Shown here: positions 24,619 through 32,800 of the stretch, piece by piece | How the letters are laid out: each line of letters opens with the position of its first letter | How positions within the stretch are numbered: position 1 is the stretch's first letter | Assembly (NCBI RefSeq): GCF_025961475.1 | Contig: NZ_JAOQNS010000009.1 | Coordinates: forward strand, 148,587 to 212,586 | Length of the DNA stretch: 64,000 bases | Reading direction: 5' to 3' | Source: Rhodobium gokarnense | GTDB taxonomy: Bacteria; Pseudomonadota; Alphaproteobacteria; Rhizobiales; Rhodobiaceae | Position numbers and translations under genes: made by a program | Notes under the pieces: model-generated | What the model saw: the letters and a program-made list of their open reading frames with translations, nothing else | Databases searched by the model: none | Told to the model about the DNA's origin: nothing

Positions 24619-24980
24619 TACGCTACGTCTCAACGCTTGTTCGTCGGCCCGGTTCCCCCGCCGACCGGCCGGAGCCGCAGCCGGCCGGTCTCGGCGGGGG
24701 TGCCCCCGCGTCGGATTGCCACCCCGGCGGGAGGGAAACCGGAGGATGCGCTCCAAAGGGGCCTTCGAGCCTTTTACTCTCCCCTGATTACGCGAGAACG
24801 GCGCCATCGGATCAGTTTTCCAGCGCCTGACGCGAATCCTCGCCCCGGCGCCGGCCCGCGGGCAGCCTCTTTCCACCCGAAATCTGCCCCGATGCGGCGG
24901 CGCAGTTGCCGGCCGGTTTGCATCTTCGTCGATTTCTGACTAGTTCTTGTCGCAATCAGACCACTAGAGGGAAACTTGTC
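24619..24980. other. 362-base divergent intergenic region between ChrR-like and methyltransferase genes
   Basis: No coding region is supported here. It holds the RpoE-type promoter for the leftward ChrR/SDR operon (24785-24814), leaving a leader of about 160 bases. Nothing convincing was found as a rightward promoter for the methyltransferase. Confidence 0.5.
24785..24814 (-). promoter_or_regulatory. RpoE (ECF11)-type promoter for the ChrR-like/SDR operon
   Basis: Minus strand TGATCC (24814-24809), 18 bases, TAATCA (24790-24785). This is the third copy of the TGATCC-N18-TA arrangement within 5.2 kb, each upstream of a gene of the lipid/stress set. Confidence 0.6.
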
Positions 24981-25604
24981 ATGGAGCCGAACAATCCGCT
25001 CTTGAAGCGCGCCTATGAACTCTCCGGCGATCCGGAGGAGATCCGGCGCCTTTATGCCGACTGGGCCGACGATTACGATCGCGACACCCTGGAGGGCATG
25101 GGCTATGTGGCGCCGGCGATCGCCGCCGAGGTGCTGTCGAAGTCCCTTTCGGGCAGCGACCGGGTGCTCGATGCGGGCTGCGGCACCGGCCTCGTCGGCC
25201 AGGAGCTTGCCAAGCGCACCGACGCCGACCTGCACGGCATCGACCTCAGCGCCGACATGCTGGAAGCGGCCGCAAAAAAGGACGTCTACAGCACCCTCAA
25301 CGAGGCCGACCTGACGCGCCCGCTGGAGATCGCCGACAACAGCTTCGACGGCGTCATCAGCGTCGGCGTCTTCACCAGCGGCCATGTGCGCCCGGACGCC
25401 CTCGCCGAACTGGCGCGGGTCGCCAAGCCCGGCGCCCCGGTTGTCGTCACGGTGCACGAAAATGTCTGGGACAAGGACGCCTACGCAAAACAGATCGAGG
25501 CCATGAAGGCGGCAGAGCACATCCGCGCCTGCGCCATCACCGACGCGCCCTATCACGACAAGGAGAACTACTCCTGCAAGCTCTGCGTCATGGAAGCGGC
25601 CTGA
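24981..25604 (+). CDS. Class I SAM-dependent methyltransferase
   Basis: The 207-residue soluble methyltransferase has the SAM motif RVLDAGCGTGLVGQELAKR, followed by the acidic DLHGIDLSADMLEAA strand. Its N-terminal LYADWADDYDRDTLEGMGY is typical of the Williams-Beuren-like methyltransferase group. Substrate is unknown. The ATG at 24981 has AGAGGG upstream; the frame stays open further left without homology. It is divergent from the ChrR-like gene. No downstream partner is in the same orientation. Confidence 0.85.
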   Translation: MEPNNPLLKRAYELSGDPEEIRRLYADWADDYDRDTLEGMGYVAPAIAAEVLSKSLSGSDRVLDAGCGTGLVGQELAKRTDADLHGIDLSADMLEAAAKKDVYSTLNEADLTRPLEIADNSFDGVISVGVFTSGHVRPDALAELARVAKPGAPVVVTVHENVWDKDAYAKQIEAMKAAEHIRACAITDAPYHDKENYSCKLCVMEAA

Positions 25605-25829
25605 ACGGCGGGACCGGTTACGGCCTGATGCCGTAACGCAGGCAAGGTCATTGTCACCATCGACGTCGTGCGCCGATCCACACACGGCACGTCTGCGCGC
25701 CGGACATGACGAGGCAGGCATTGCCCACATGCCAACAACCGCCGAAGCACAATGGCTCCGGCGGCTGCGAGGCTGTGGTCTTCAGGTCTTTTGGCCGTGG
25801 GAGGAGGCGACCAAAGACCGGTCTGCCTC

Positions 25830-26576
25830 CTATTCGGGCTGGACGGTCGGGCGGAACAGGATCTCGCTGACGTCCACATTCTCCGGCTGGGAGATGGCGA
25901 AGGCGACCATGTCGGCCATGGTCGTTGCCGGCACGGCGATCTTCTTGACGAGGTCGCGCACGGTGTCGCCGAGCTCCTGCTCGGAGATGTGCTGGGTCAG
26001 TTCGGTGTCGACCGCGCCCGGCGAGATCACCGTCACGCGCACATTGTAGGGCTTCACTTCCTGGCGCAGGCCTTCGGACAGCGAGCGCACCGCATGCTTG
26101 GTCGCGCAATAGACCGCGCCGGTCGCCACTGTCTTGTGGCCATAGACCGACGAGACGTTGATGACCTGGCCGGACTTCTGCTCCTTGAAGATCGGCAGCA
26201 CGGCGGCGATGCCGTAGAGCGTGCCCTTCATGTTGACGTCGATCATCTGGTCCCACTCGTCGATCTTCAGGCTCTCCAGAGGCGACAGCGGCATTAGGCC
26301 GGCATTGTTGAAGATGACGTCGACCCGGCCGAAGGTCTCCCTGGCGGTGTCGACCAGCTTCTGCACCTGGTCCAGCTTGGTGACGTCGGTGGCGACGGCA
26401 ACGGCCTCGCCGCCGGCGTCCTTGATCTCTTTGACGAGCGCATCGAGCCGGTCGGCGCGGCGGGCGCCGAGCGCAACCTTTGCGCCCTTGGCGGCGAGGT
26501 CACGGGCGGTCGCCTCGCCCATGCCGCTGGACGCGCCGGTGATGACGATGACTTTTCCGGTGATGTTGTCTGTCAT
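25830..26576 (-). CDS. Short-chain dehydrogenase/reductase
   Basis: The 248-residue SDR starts [20 protein letters not shown] with the TGxxxGxG cofactor motif, an NNAG motif ([13 protein letters not shown]), and the catalytic [20 protein letters not shown] (Ser, Tyr and Lys). It resembles NADP-dependent oxidoreductases of the YdfG type. The gene lies 33 bases downstream of a Gfo/Idh/MocA gene in the same direction, so the two may be one transcript for interconversion of a sugar or polyol. Substrate not readable. Confidence 0.9.
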   Translation of the reverse strand: MTDNITGKVIVITGASSGMGEATARDLAAKGAKVALGARRADRLDALVKEIKDAGGEAVAVATDVTKLDQVQKLVDTARETFGRVDVIFNNAGLMPLSPLESLKIDEWDQMIDVNMKGTLYGIAAVLPIFKEQKSGQVINVSSVYGHKTVATGAVYCATKHAVRSLSEGLRQEVKPYNVRVTVISPGAVDTELTQHISEQELGDTVRDLVKKIAVPATTMADMVAFAISQPENVDVSEILFRPTVQPE

Positions 26577-26609
26577 GGGTGTCTCCTGTGTTTCTGATGT
26601 CCGCCGCGC

Positions 26610-27752
26610 TCATTCGGGCAGCGGAAGGGCCCGGTTCGACGGCGTTAGCGTGACGCGCGCGCCCGACCGGGAGGATTCTTCGATGGCATCGATCAGCCGC
26701 TGGATGCCGACGCCGTCCTCGAAGGTCGAGGCGCTGTGGCTGCCGGTGCGGATGTCCCGGGCCATCCGGGCGTAGTTGCGGGCGACGTTGCCCGGCACGG
26801 GATCGGCCGTGAGGCCTTCGGCGCAGGCGTCCGGCACCTCGATCGGTGAGAGCGCCCCGGCCCCGGTCTTGGCTCCGGCGAGCGAAAGCTTTGCCATCTG
26901 GCCGTGGCCGAAGGGCGCCGTGATGCGGATGTCGCCTTCCGTGCCGTGGATATCCCAGACGAAGCCCTCGGTGCCGTTCGGCATGCCGCCCTGGTAATGG
27001 ATCGCCAGCGGCGTGCCGCTTTCCATCCGCGCGGTGACGAGGATCTGGTCCGGCGCGGTCATGGCCAGCATGCTGCCGTCGTCCTCGGAACGGACCTCGG
27101 ACACGCGGGTGTCGAGGAGCGCGGAGACCTCAGTGACGTCGCCGAGCACGTCGCGCAGCGCAGCCAGCGTGTGGCCGAGCGGGATGGTCAGCATGGTGGC
27201 GCCGTTGGCGGCATCGAGCAGGTAGCCGAGACGGGCGACGTTGCTCGTCGTCTGGCCCCAGTTGCCGCCCCAGCCGGAGAGGCTGGAGGAGAGCACGCGG
27301 CCCACATAGCCATCGTCCAGAAGCTTGCGCAGATGGAAGACCTCCGGCGCGACGCGGGCCTGCAGGCCGACGACGGCGACGAGGCCCTTGTCGCGGGCAA
27401 GCGCGGCCATCTCTTCGGCCTCTTCCAGCCCGTTGCCGAGCGGTGCCTCGCAATAGACGTGCTTTCCGGCCTCGAGCGCCGCCTTCACCACGGCAAGGTG
27501 TTGCGGCACCGTGATCGTCACGGTGACGGCATCGATTTCCGGCGACGCGATGAGGTCATCGGCGCTGGCGAAGGCATTCGGGATGCCGATCGCCGCGGCA
27601 GCGGCCTTGCTGCTGTCGAGAGTGCTGTTGGCGACGCCGGCAATGACGAAGTCGTCGGCCAGCGCCTGCAGCGACGGGACATGGGCGACGCCGGCCCAGC
27701 TCGAACCGGGCTTGAGGCCGATGATCCCGACCCTGATTTTCCCCTGTGTCAC
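26610..27752 (-). CDS. Gfo/Idh/MocA family oxidoreductase
   Basis: The 380-residue oxidoreductase has an N-terminal Rossmann motif (IRVGIIGLKPGSSWAGVAHV) and the family's EAGKHVYCEAPLGNG, equivalent to the usual EKP region with Pro retained and Lys changed to Ala. A C-terminal alpha/beta substrate domain follows. The start is GTG at 27752 with AAGGAGC five bases upstream; the frame stays open beyond it without homology. It is followed by an SDR gene. The missing lysine of EKP is notable, since it often contributes to catalysis or cofactor binding, so the reaction may differ from that of typical sugar dehydrogenases. Confidence 0.88.
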   Translation of the reverse strand: MTQGKIRVGIIGLKPGSSWAGVAHVPSLQALADDFVIAGVANSTLDSSKAAAAAIGIPNAFASADDLIASPEIDAVTVTITVPQHLAVVKAALEAGKHVYCEAPLGNGLEEAEEMAALARDKGLVAVVGLQARVAPEVFHLRKLLDDGYVGRVLSSSLSGWGGNWGQTTSNVARLGYLLDAANGATMLTIPLGHTLAALRDVLGDVTEVSALLDTRVSEVRSEDDGSMLAMTAPDQILVTARMESGTPLAIHYQGGMPNGTEGFVWDIHGTEGDIRITAPFGHGQMAKLSLAGAKTGAGALSPIEVPDACAEGLTADPVPGNVARNYARMARDIRTGSHSASTFEDGVGIQRLIDAIEESSRSGARVTLTPSNRALPLPE

Positions 27753-27795
27753 TTTTTGCTCCTTGTTTTTCTCGTTTGCGCCGCCACGTCGTCCG

Positions 27796-28260
27796 TCAGT
27801 CGGCGAGCTCGAAACGGGCCTGGAACGGCTTGTTCTTGACGAGCGCGTCGATCGGCCCGTCGAAGCTTCCGAGCCGAACAAGGCCGCTCGCCGCCTGGAA
27901 GGGCTTGTAGAAGATCGCGATGTTGCCCCAGGGGGCATAGAACGTGATGTCGCCGGTCTTGCCGGCATAGCTTGCGGGCGCGCCGGTGGTGTCGAGAGCC
28001 CGCGGCAGGTCGGCGATCTTCTCGTTGCCGTGAAAATCCCTCAGGGTGAGGTCGAGGGGCAGGAGCTTCGCAAAATCGCGCCCCGCGGCGGTGTCGTCGA
28101 GGGTCGCGGTGAGCGTGTCATCGCCAACGATGACGGTGATCTTCGTCATGCCGGTTTCTTTCGTTGTTTGCGAATGGGCGGCCGGGCCAAGGGCAAGGCC
28201 GGAAAAGAGAACGGCGACCGCAAGGCCCGCCCGGACGGTTTGTCTCCACTGCAAGAGCAT
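27796..28260 (-). CDS. Exported cyclophilin-like fold protein
   Basis: The 154-residue protein has a signal peptide (VRAGLAVAVLFSGLALGPAAHSQ). The mature domain, with ITVIVGDDTLTATLDDTAAG, LPLDLTLRDFHGNEKIADL and FYAPWGNIAIFYKPFQ, matches the cyclophilin-like family often found with oxidoreductases and cupins. Its role is unknown, and prolyl isomerase activity is not implied. It is divergent from the exported cupin gene. An ATGAG-N5-CTCAT site lies about 90 bases before its start, so both genes may share LysR control. Confidence 0.8.
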   Translation of the reverse strand: MLLQWRQTVRAGLAVAVLFSGLALGPAAHSQTTKETGMTKITVIVGDDTLTATLDDTAAGRDFAKLLPLDLTLRDFHGNEKIADLPRALDTTGAPASYAGKTGDITFYAPWGNIAIFYKPFQAASGLVRLGSFDGPIDALVKNKPFQARFELAD

Positions 28261-28350
28261 TTCCGCAACCCCTTCGCCTGTCTGTGCCTGTCACCATGGA
28301 ATGTAAGCCAGGCCGCGCACGGGATTAGCCCCTGCGCGTGCCTTTCGCTC

Positions 28351-28365
28351 ATGAGCCATGCTCAT
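28351..28365. promoter_or_regulatory. LysR-type box, site A: ATGAG-CCATG-CTCAT
   Basis: A perfect dyad that contains T-N11-A, the LysR consensus spacing. It lies between the divergent cyclophilin-like and cupin genes. The overlapping GCTCATGAGC (28347-28356) extends the symmetry, and a related ATGAA-N5-TTCAT follows at 28397-28411. Three further ATGAG-N5-CTCAT copies occur within 4.4 kb. Confidence 0.6.
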
Positions 28366-28534
28366 CAATGAACCGGCGAAACAGCGCTCGCGACTGATGA
28401 ATCGTCTTCATGACCGCTTCCCGTCAGCGCCGCATTAAATCCCGCCGCTTCAGGCCCAGCTAAGTCCGATGGCACGGAATGACCCGCTGCCGGAGGCCTC
28501 CAGGCCGATCGACGACCTAAGGAGACACACCGTC

Positions 28535-29014
28535 ATGACCCGCATCCTTGCAGCAGCCCTCGGGCTCAGCCTGATCGCACCCGCCGCCCTCGTCGCCCCG
28601 CCGGTGATGGCCCAGTCCATGGAAGTCACCCGCGCCGGCGACCGCGAAGGCTTCGTCGGCCCCGCCGACAAGTTCTCCGGCACGGCCTATATCGAGCCGG
28701 TGTTCCCCAACACCGACCCGTTCGTCGTCAATGCCGGCAAGGTGACCTTCCTGCCGGGCGCCCGCTCGGCCTGGCACACCCATCCGGCCGGTCAGATGCT
28801 GGTCGTCACCTCCGGCACCGGCTGGGTCCAGGAGCGCGGCCAGGAACGCCAGGTCATGCAGGCCGGCGACGTCGTCTGGTGCCCGCCCGGCGTCGAGCAC
28901 TGGCACGGCGCCACCGACAAGACCGCCGTTTCCCATATTGCCGTCCAGCAGTTCAAGGACGGCAAGAACGTCGTCTGGGGCGATCTCGTCACCGACGCCG
29001 AATACGCCGAGTAG
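28535..29014 (+). CDS. Exported cupin domain protein
   Basis: The 159-residue protein has a Sec signal peptide (LAAALGLSLIAPAALVAPPVMAQ). The small cupin that follows has metal-ligand pattern [20 protein letters not shown] (His, His, Gln) and EHWHGATDK (His). It is clearly paralogous to the cytoplasmic cupin at 31677 and to Mn-dependent cupin hydroxynitrile lyases such as the Granulicella enzyme. The start at 28535 has AAGGAG upstream and gives the signal peptide. It lies next to a LysR gene and downstream of site A. The reaction in the periplasm is unknown. Confidence 0.87.
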   Translation: MTRILAAALGLSLIAPAALVAPPVMAQSMEVTRAGDREGFVGPADKFSGTAYIEPVFPNTDPFVVNAGKVTFLPGARSAWHTHPAGQMLVVTSGTGWVQERGQERQVMQAGDVVWCPPGVEHWHGATDKTAVSHIAVQQFKDGKNVVWGDLVTDAEYAE

Positions 29015-29102
29015 CGCCGGCGTCGGCCGGCGGGCACGTCCCGTTGCCGCATAATGAAGTGGACCTATGAGTCCTGCGCATATATCTTGAGGGAAGCCGA
29101 AG

Positions 29103-30032
29103 ATGATCCCCGACACCCAGATCAAGGCTTCCCTCATGCTCAAAGAGAACATCAACGACCTGATCGCGCTGGCGACCGTCGCCGAGGAGCGCAGCTTCAC
29201 CCGCGCCGCCGCGCGGCTGAACGTGTCGCAGTCGGCGCTCAGCCACACCATCAAGGGCCTGGAGGAGCGCATCGGCCTGAGGCTCCTGACCCGCACCACG
29301 CGCTCCGTCGCCCCGACGCTGGAGGGCGAGGACCTTCTCGCCACGATCAATCCGTGCTTCGAGAAGATCGAGGCGCGGCTTCAGGCATTGAACGACCGCC
29401 GCGCCGAGCCCGCCGGAACGGTCCGCATCGCCGCCACCGAATATGCCATCGAGACCCTGCTCTGGCCGAAGCTGTCGCCGGTCCTGAAGGAATACCCGTC
29501 CGTGAACGTCGAAATGGTCATGGACTACGGCTTCACCGACCTTGCCACCTCGCAGTGCGATGCGGGTGTGCGCTACGGCGAGCAGGTCAGCGACGGCATG
29601 ATCTCCGTGCGCATCGGGCCGGAGGAACGCATGATCTGCGTCGGCGCCCCGGACTATTTCGCCGACAGGGGCGTGCCCCGGACGCCGCAGGAACTCGATA
29701 ATCATCGATGCATCAATCTGCGCCTGTCCACCCACGGCGCCCTTTATGCCTGGGAGTTCGAGGACGAGAAGGGCCAGGAGATCCGCGTCAAGGTCAAGGG
29801 CCAGACCTGCTTCAACACGATCAATCCGGTGCTGCGCGCCGCCCTCGACGGGCACGGCCTCGCCCTGGTGCCCGAACGCCTCGCCGCCGCCGACCTTGCG
29901 GCCGGGCGCCTGCAGATCTGCCTCGACAAATATTCGCCCTACTTCCCCGGCTTCCATCTCTACTATCCGAGCCGGCTGCGGCCGTCCTCCGCCTTCGAGG
30001 TCGTGCTCGGCGCGCTGAGGGAGCGGGGATAG
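29103..30032 (+). CDS. LysR-family transcriptional regulator, likely of the cupin/CMD/P460 genes
   Basis: The 309-residue LysR protein has its DNA-binding domain at about 12-72 (SFTRAAARLNVSQSALSHTI, RIGLRLLTRTTRSVAPTLEG) and a sensor domain with TVRIAATEYAIETLLWPKLS. It belongs to the DsdA/GcvA-like group that often controls redox genes. It lies among genes whose upstream regions share ATGAG-N5-CTCAT, so it is the best candidate to bind those sites. The start used is ATG 29103; an ATG at 29136 (MLKENIND) is an equally plausible start with the standard LysR N-terminus. Confidence 0.9.
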   Translation: MIPDTQIKASLMLKENINDLIALATVAEERSFTRAAARLNVSQSALSHTIKGLEERIGLRLLTRTTRSVAPTLEGEDLLATINPCFEKIEARLQALNDRRAEPAGTVRIAATEYAIETLLWPKLSPVLKEYPSVNVEMVMDYGFTDLATSQCDAGVRYGEQVSDGMISVRIGPEERMICVGAPDYFADRGVPRTPQELDNHRCINLRLSTHGALYAWEFEDEKGQEIRVKVKGQTCFNTINPVLRAALDGHGLALVPERLAAADLAAGRLQICLDKYSPYFPGFHLYYPSRLRPSSAFEVVLGALRERG

Positions 30033-30069
30033 GGCAGGCCACGCGGTCTCTCGCGGCAGTCGCCGTCTT

Positions 30070-30088
30070 TCATGAGCCAGCCTCATGA
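30070..30088. promoter_or_regulatory. LysR-type box, site B: TCATGAG-N5-CTCATGA
   Basis: Perfect 7-base arms around CCAGC, about 85 bases before the CMD gene. It has the same ATGAG-N5-CTCAT core and T-N11-A spacing as sites A, C and D. Confidence 0.6.
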
Positions 30089-30172
30089 GTGCTTTGGGAG
30101 ATCGGCGCATTAAGCCCGGCGCCTCGGCACCCCAAATGAATCGGGTCACCGTTCCGCACCAAGGAGACCCCG

Positions 30173-30934
30173 ATGAAAACGCATCTCGCCGCCTCGGTCC
30201 TCATGCTGATGAGTTCCGGCGCCTTTGCCGAGGACCTCGGCCGCACCCTGCCCGGCGAGGTCGGCCGCGTCGCCCCCGCGCTCGAGGCCTATTCCAACAA
30301 CGCCCTGTTCGGCACCGTCTGGCAGAAGGACACGCTGTCGGCGCGCGACCGCGCCCTCGTCACCTTCGCCGCCCTGATGACCCGGCACGAGACCGAGGCG
30401 CTCGGCGCCCATGCGGCGCTCGCGCTCGATGCCGGCGTCACCCCTGCGGAGATTTCCGAGACCATCACCCACCTTGCCTTCTACACCGGCTGGGGCAACG
30501 CCACCGCTGCGGCCACGGCCGTCGCCCCCGTCTTTGAGGAGCGCGGCGTCAAAGCGGAAGACCTGCCGGCGGTGGAGCCGGACCTTCTGCCGCTCGACGA
30601 GGAGGCCGAGGCCAAGCGCCAGGACTTCGTCTCCAGCACCTATGGCGACGTCAGCAAGGGCATTGTCGACAACACCCAGCAGCTCCTGTTCCTCGACCTC
30701 TGGCTGCGCCCGGGGCTCGAGCCGCGCGACCGCAGCCTCGTCACCGTCGCCGCGCTGATCGCCGCCGGCCAGCCGGAGCAGATGACCTTCCACCTCAACC
30801 GGGCGATGGACAACGGCCTCAGCAAGGAAGAGGCCGGCGCCATGCTCTCGCACCTTGCCTTCTATGCCGGCTGGCCGAAGGTCTTCTCCGCCCTTCCGGT
30901 CGCCAAGGAAGTCTTCGCCTCGCGCGCCGAATAA
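30173..30934 (+). CDS. Exported carboxymuconolactone decarboxylase family protein, two domains
   Basis: The 253-residue protein has a short signal peptide (LAASVLMLMSSGAFAEDL) and two CMD/AhpD-like repeats. Each has a helix pair of the form ALVTFAALMTRHETEALGAH / LVTVAALIAAGQPEQMTFHL and HLAFYTGWGNATAA / HLAFYAGWPKVFSA. The AhpD CxxC motif is absent, so it is not a thiol peroxidase of that type. It lies downstream of LysR and of site B, followed by an NAD(P)-binding protein and the cytoplasmic cupin, forming a probable operon. Periplasmic export of a CMD protein is unusual; function unknown. Confidence 0.87.
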   Translation: MKTHLAASVLMLMSSGAFAEDLGRTLPGEVGRVAPALEAYSNNALFGTVWQKDTLSARDRALVTFAALMTRHETEALGAHAALALDAGVTPAEISETITHLAFYTGWGNATAAATAVAPVFEERGVKAEDLPAVEPDLLPLDEEAEAKRQDFVSSTYGDVSKGIVDNTQQLLFLDLWLRPGLEPRDRSLVTVAALIAAGQPEQMTFHLNRAMDNGLSKEEAGAMLSHLAFYAGWPKVFSALPVAKEVFASRAE

Positions 30935-30940
30935 CGCGCA

Positions 30941-30972
30941 CCGGCCGGCGGAAACCCATTCCCGCCGGCCGG
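30941..30972 (+). other. Strong hairpin after the CMD gene
   Basis: Perfect 11-base arms CCGGCCGGCGG and CCGCCGGCCGG around a 10-base loop, without a U-run. It may attenuate or stabilise the transcript before the downstream NAD(P)-binding protein gene. Confidence 0.5.
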
Positions 30973-31016
30973 CACTCCCATAGATACCCCCACGGACATC
31001 GGCACAGGTAAGACAG

Positions 31017-31655
31017 ATGAAGATCGGCATTCTCGGATCGGGCCTGATGGGCGCCAAGCTGGGCCGGCTCTGGGCCGCCTGCGGCCACGATGTGACCTTT
31101 GCCTATTCCCGCAGCCCGGCAAAGCTGGAGCGGCTGGCGCGCGACTGCGACGCTGCCCACGGCACCGTTGCCGAGGCCGTCGCGGACGCCGACGCGCTGC
31201 TTCTCGCCGTCCACTGGTCGCGCATCGACGACGTGCTGCACCAGGCCGGCGACCTTGCCGGAACGGTCGTCCTCAATTGCTGCGTCCCGCTCGACGACAG
31301 CAACACCGACATCGTCGTCGGCATGACCACCTCCGGCGCCGAGCAACTGGCCCGCAAGCGCCCGAAGGCGCGCTGGGTTTCGTGCTTCAACACCAGCCCG
31401 TCGGAGAGCTTTGCCGGCGTCTTTGCCCGCAAGGCCGAGGAGCCGCGGCCGCACCTGCTGGTCTATGGCGACGATGCCGGTGCCAAGAAGATCGCCGGCG
31501 AACTCGTCCTCGACATCGGCTTCGAACCACTGGAGGCCGGCGGCCTCCGCACGGCCCGCTTCGTCGAACCCTTCGCCATGGTGACGGCCGAACTCGCCTA
31601 TGGTCAGCCGGGCGGTCCGGCCCTGACCTATCGTTTTGACAAGCTGCGCACATAG
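31017..31655 (+). CDS. NAD(P)-binding reductase, F420-dependent NADP reductase-like
   Basis: The 212-residue Rossmann protein begins MKIGILGSGLMGAKLGRLWA (GxGxxG) and continues VTFAYSRSPAKLERLARDC, the pattern of NPD/F420-oxidoreductase-like proteins that act on small-molecule hydride carriers. VVLNCCVPLDDSNTDIVVGM and the C-terminal LEAGGLRTARFVEPFAMVTA fit the family. There is no signal peptide. It lies in the CMD-reductase-cupin run and is followed by the cytoplasmic cupin after 21 bases. True F420 use is unproven; NADP-only relatives are common. Confidence 0.85.
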   Translation: MKIGILGSGLMGAKLGRLWAACGHDVTFAYSRSPAKLERLARDCDAAHGTVAEAVADADALLLAVHWSRIDDVLHQAGDLAGTVVLNCCVPLDDSNTDIVVGMTTSGAEQLARKRPKARWVSCFNTSPSESFAGVFARKAEEPRPHLLVYGDDAGAKKIAGELVLDIGFEPLEAGGLRTARFVEPFAMVTAELAYGQPGGPALTYRFDKLRT

Positions 31656-31676
31656 GTGCGCAGGAAAGGAGAAAAA

Positions 31677-32072
31677 ATGAAAATTGTCAGATCAGGAAGC
31701 AACCCTTCCAACCCCGGCCCGGACGATTATTTCTCCGGGACGGCGCGGATCGATCCGCTGTTCGCCGCTGAGGAGCCCGGCCGCACGAGCTGCGCGCTGG
31801 TGACCTTCGAGCCCGGCGCCCGCACCGCATGGCACACCCATCCGGCGGGCCAGACGCTGATCGTCACCTTCGGGCGCGGCCGCGTCCAGCGTGAGGGCGG
31901 CCCGGTGGAGGAAATCCGCCAGGGCGACGTCGTCTGGTTCCCGGCCGAGGAAAAGCACTGGCACGGCGCGGCCCCGGAGACCGCGATGAGCCACATCGCC
32001 ATCCAGGAAAGCATCGACGGCAGCCCCGTCACCTGGATGGAAAAGGTCAGCGACGAAGACTACAACGGCTGA
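31677..32072 (+). CDS. Cupin, Mn-dependent hydroxynitrile-lyase-like
   Basis: The 131-residue single cupin resembles the Granulicella-type (R)-selective hydroxynitrile lyase. Metal ligands H53, H55 and Q59 in [15 protein letters not shown], and H94 in EKHWHGAAP, fall at the same numbers as I recall for that enzyme. There is no signal peptide. The start at 31677 has AAGGAG before it; a GTG in frame at 31656 lacks one. It is paralogous to the exported cupin at 28535, sharing FSGTA, GDVVW and SHIA. The physiological substrate is probably not a cyanohydrin, as no cyanogenic genes are near. Last gene of its run. Confidence 0.87.
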   Translation: MKIVRSGSNPSNPGPDDYFSGTARIDPLFAAEEPGRTSCALVTFEPGARTAWHTHPAGQTLIVTFGRGRVQREGGPVEEIRQGDVVWFPAEEKHWHGAAPETAMSHIAIQESIDGSPVTWMEKVSDEDYNG

Positions 32073-32086
32073 CCTTGGCCTTGAGA

Positions 32087-32109
32087 CGCCGGGCGCACGC
32101 CGCCCGGCG
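32087..32109. terminator. Hairpin between convergent cupin and cytochrome P460 genes
   Basis: Perfect 9-base arms CGCCGGGCG and CGCCCGGCG with a 5-base loop lie in the 38-base gap between the two stop codons. It probably ends transcription from both sides, although no U-run follows. Confidence 0.45.
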
Positions 32110-32110
32110 C

Positions 32111-32551
32111 TCAGTCCATCATCCGGTCGCGGGTGAAGACGTAATCGTTGGCCGCCTCCGAGGCATGGCACGATTCGCAGCGCTTGCCGTCCTCAGCGGC
32201 ATTCGGCGTCCCGTCGGGCGCGAACTCCCGGTACATCCAACTGCCTGACGCCGACCGGTCGGCCCATTCGGCCCGCTTCTCCATGACGAGGATGCGGGTC
32301 AGCTTGCCGCCGCGGAAATCGTCCATGGTGATCACCGTGCCGTCCGGAAACGGCGCTCCGGCCCGCGCCGCGTCAACGGCCTCCTGGGAGGTGTAGATCT
32401 CCTCGGTGATGCCGCCGCGCACGAAGGTCGTGTAGTGGACGGCGTCACGGTAGCCGTCCGGCAGCGCGACCTCGTCATTGTGCATCTGGGCAAGAACCGG
32501 CATGGCAAAGACGACGCCGCCAAGGACGATGAGGGCTTTTCTGGCAGTCAT
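32111..32551 (-). CDS. Cytochrome P460 family protein
   Basis: The 146-residue exported protein starts MTARKALIVLGGVVFAMPVL (signal peptide) and continues ALPDGYRDAVHYTTFVRGGI and LPDG/AFPDGTVI-like segments. It ends with a single c-type heme site, CESCHASEAANDYVF. P460 proteins are periplasmic heme enzymes, some oxidising hydroxylamine; many of this short type have no assigned reaction. The start at 32551 has GGAG upstream. Sites C and D lie in the gap to the divergent DHFR-like gene. Confidence 0.87.
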   Translation of the reverse strand: MTARKALIVLGGVVFAMPVLAQMHNDEVALPDGYRDAVHYTTFVRGGITEEIYTSQEAVDAARAGAPFPDGTVITMDDFRGGKLTRILVMEKRAEWADRSASGSWMYREFAPDGTPNAAEDGKRCESCHASEAANDYVFTRDRMMD

Positions 32552-32628
32552 GGTGGTCTCCTCGGGATCGGGCCCCAAGACTACCCGCGGACGCCCGCAA
32601 GGATTATCGGGTGATTGGCGAAGCCGGA

Positions 32629-32645
32629 GATGAGCTTTGCTCATC
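32629..32645. promoter_or_regulatory. LysR-type box, site C: GATGAGC-TTT-GCTCATC
   Basis: Perfect 7-base arms, containing ATGAG-N5-CTCAT. It lies about 80 bases before the P460 start on the minus strand. Confidence 0.6.
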
Positions 32646-32671
32646 AATAGGTCCCGCCGGCGCCGTGCATT

Positions 32672-32688
32672 CATGAGATGACCTCATC
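32672..32688. promoter_or_regulatory. LysR-type box, site D: ATGAG-ATGAC-CTCAT
   Basis: Fourth copy of the dyad, 43 bases from site C centre to centre (four helical turns), and about 115 bases before the DHFR-like gene on the plus strand. Paired sites suggest cooperative binding of a LysR tetramer. Confidence 0.55.
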
Positions 32689-32800
32689 AGTGCCAGCGGC
32701 CGTGACCCCATTCCGCTTGCCCGGTTGCCGCTCTATGTCACGCCTATCGCACCGTCCTTGGCGGCGGCGCGAGCAACCCATCGAACCAACGAGCACCCAC

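Noticed and set aside
24619-24980. A hidden ECF sigma gene before the ChrR-like gene
   Set aside because: Frames there show no sigma region 2 or 4 motifs and the promoter lies inside the gap.
30941-30972. GC-rich CCGGCCGG repeats as a CRISPR or interspersed repeat array
   Set aside because: Copies are isolated hairpin arms between genes, with no regular spacing or unique spacers.
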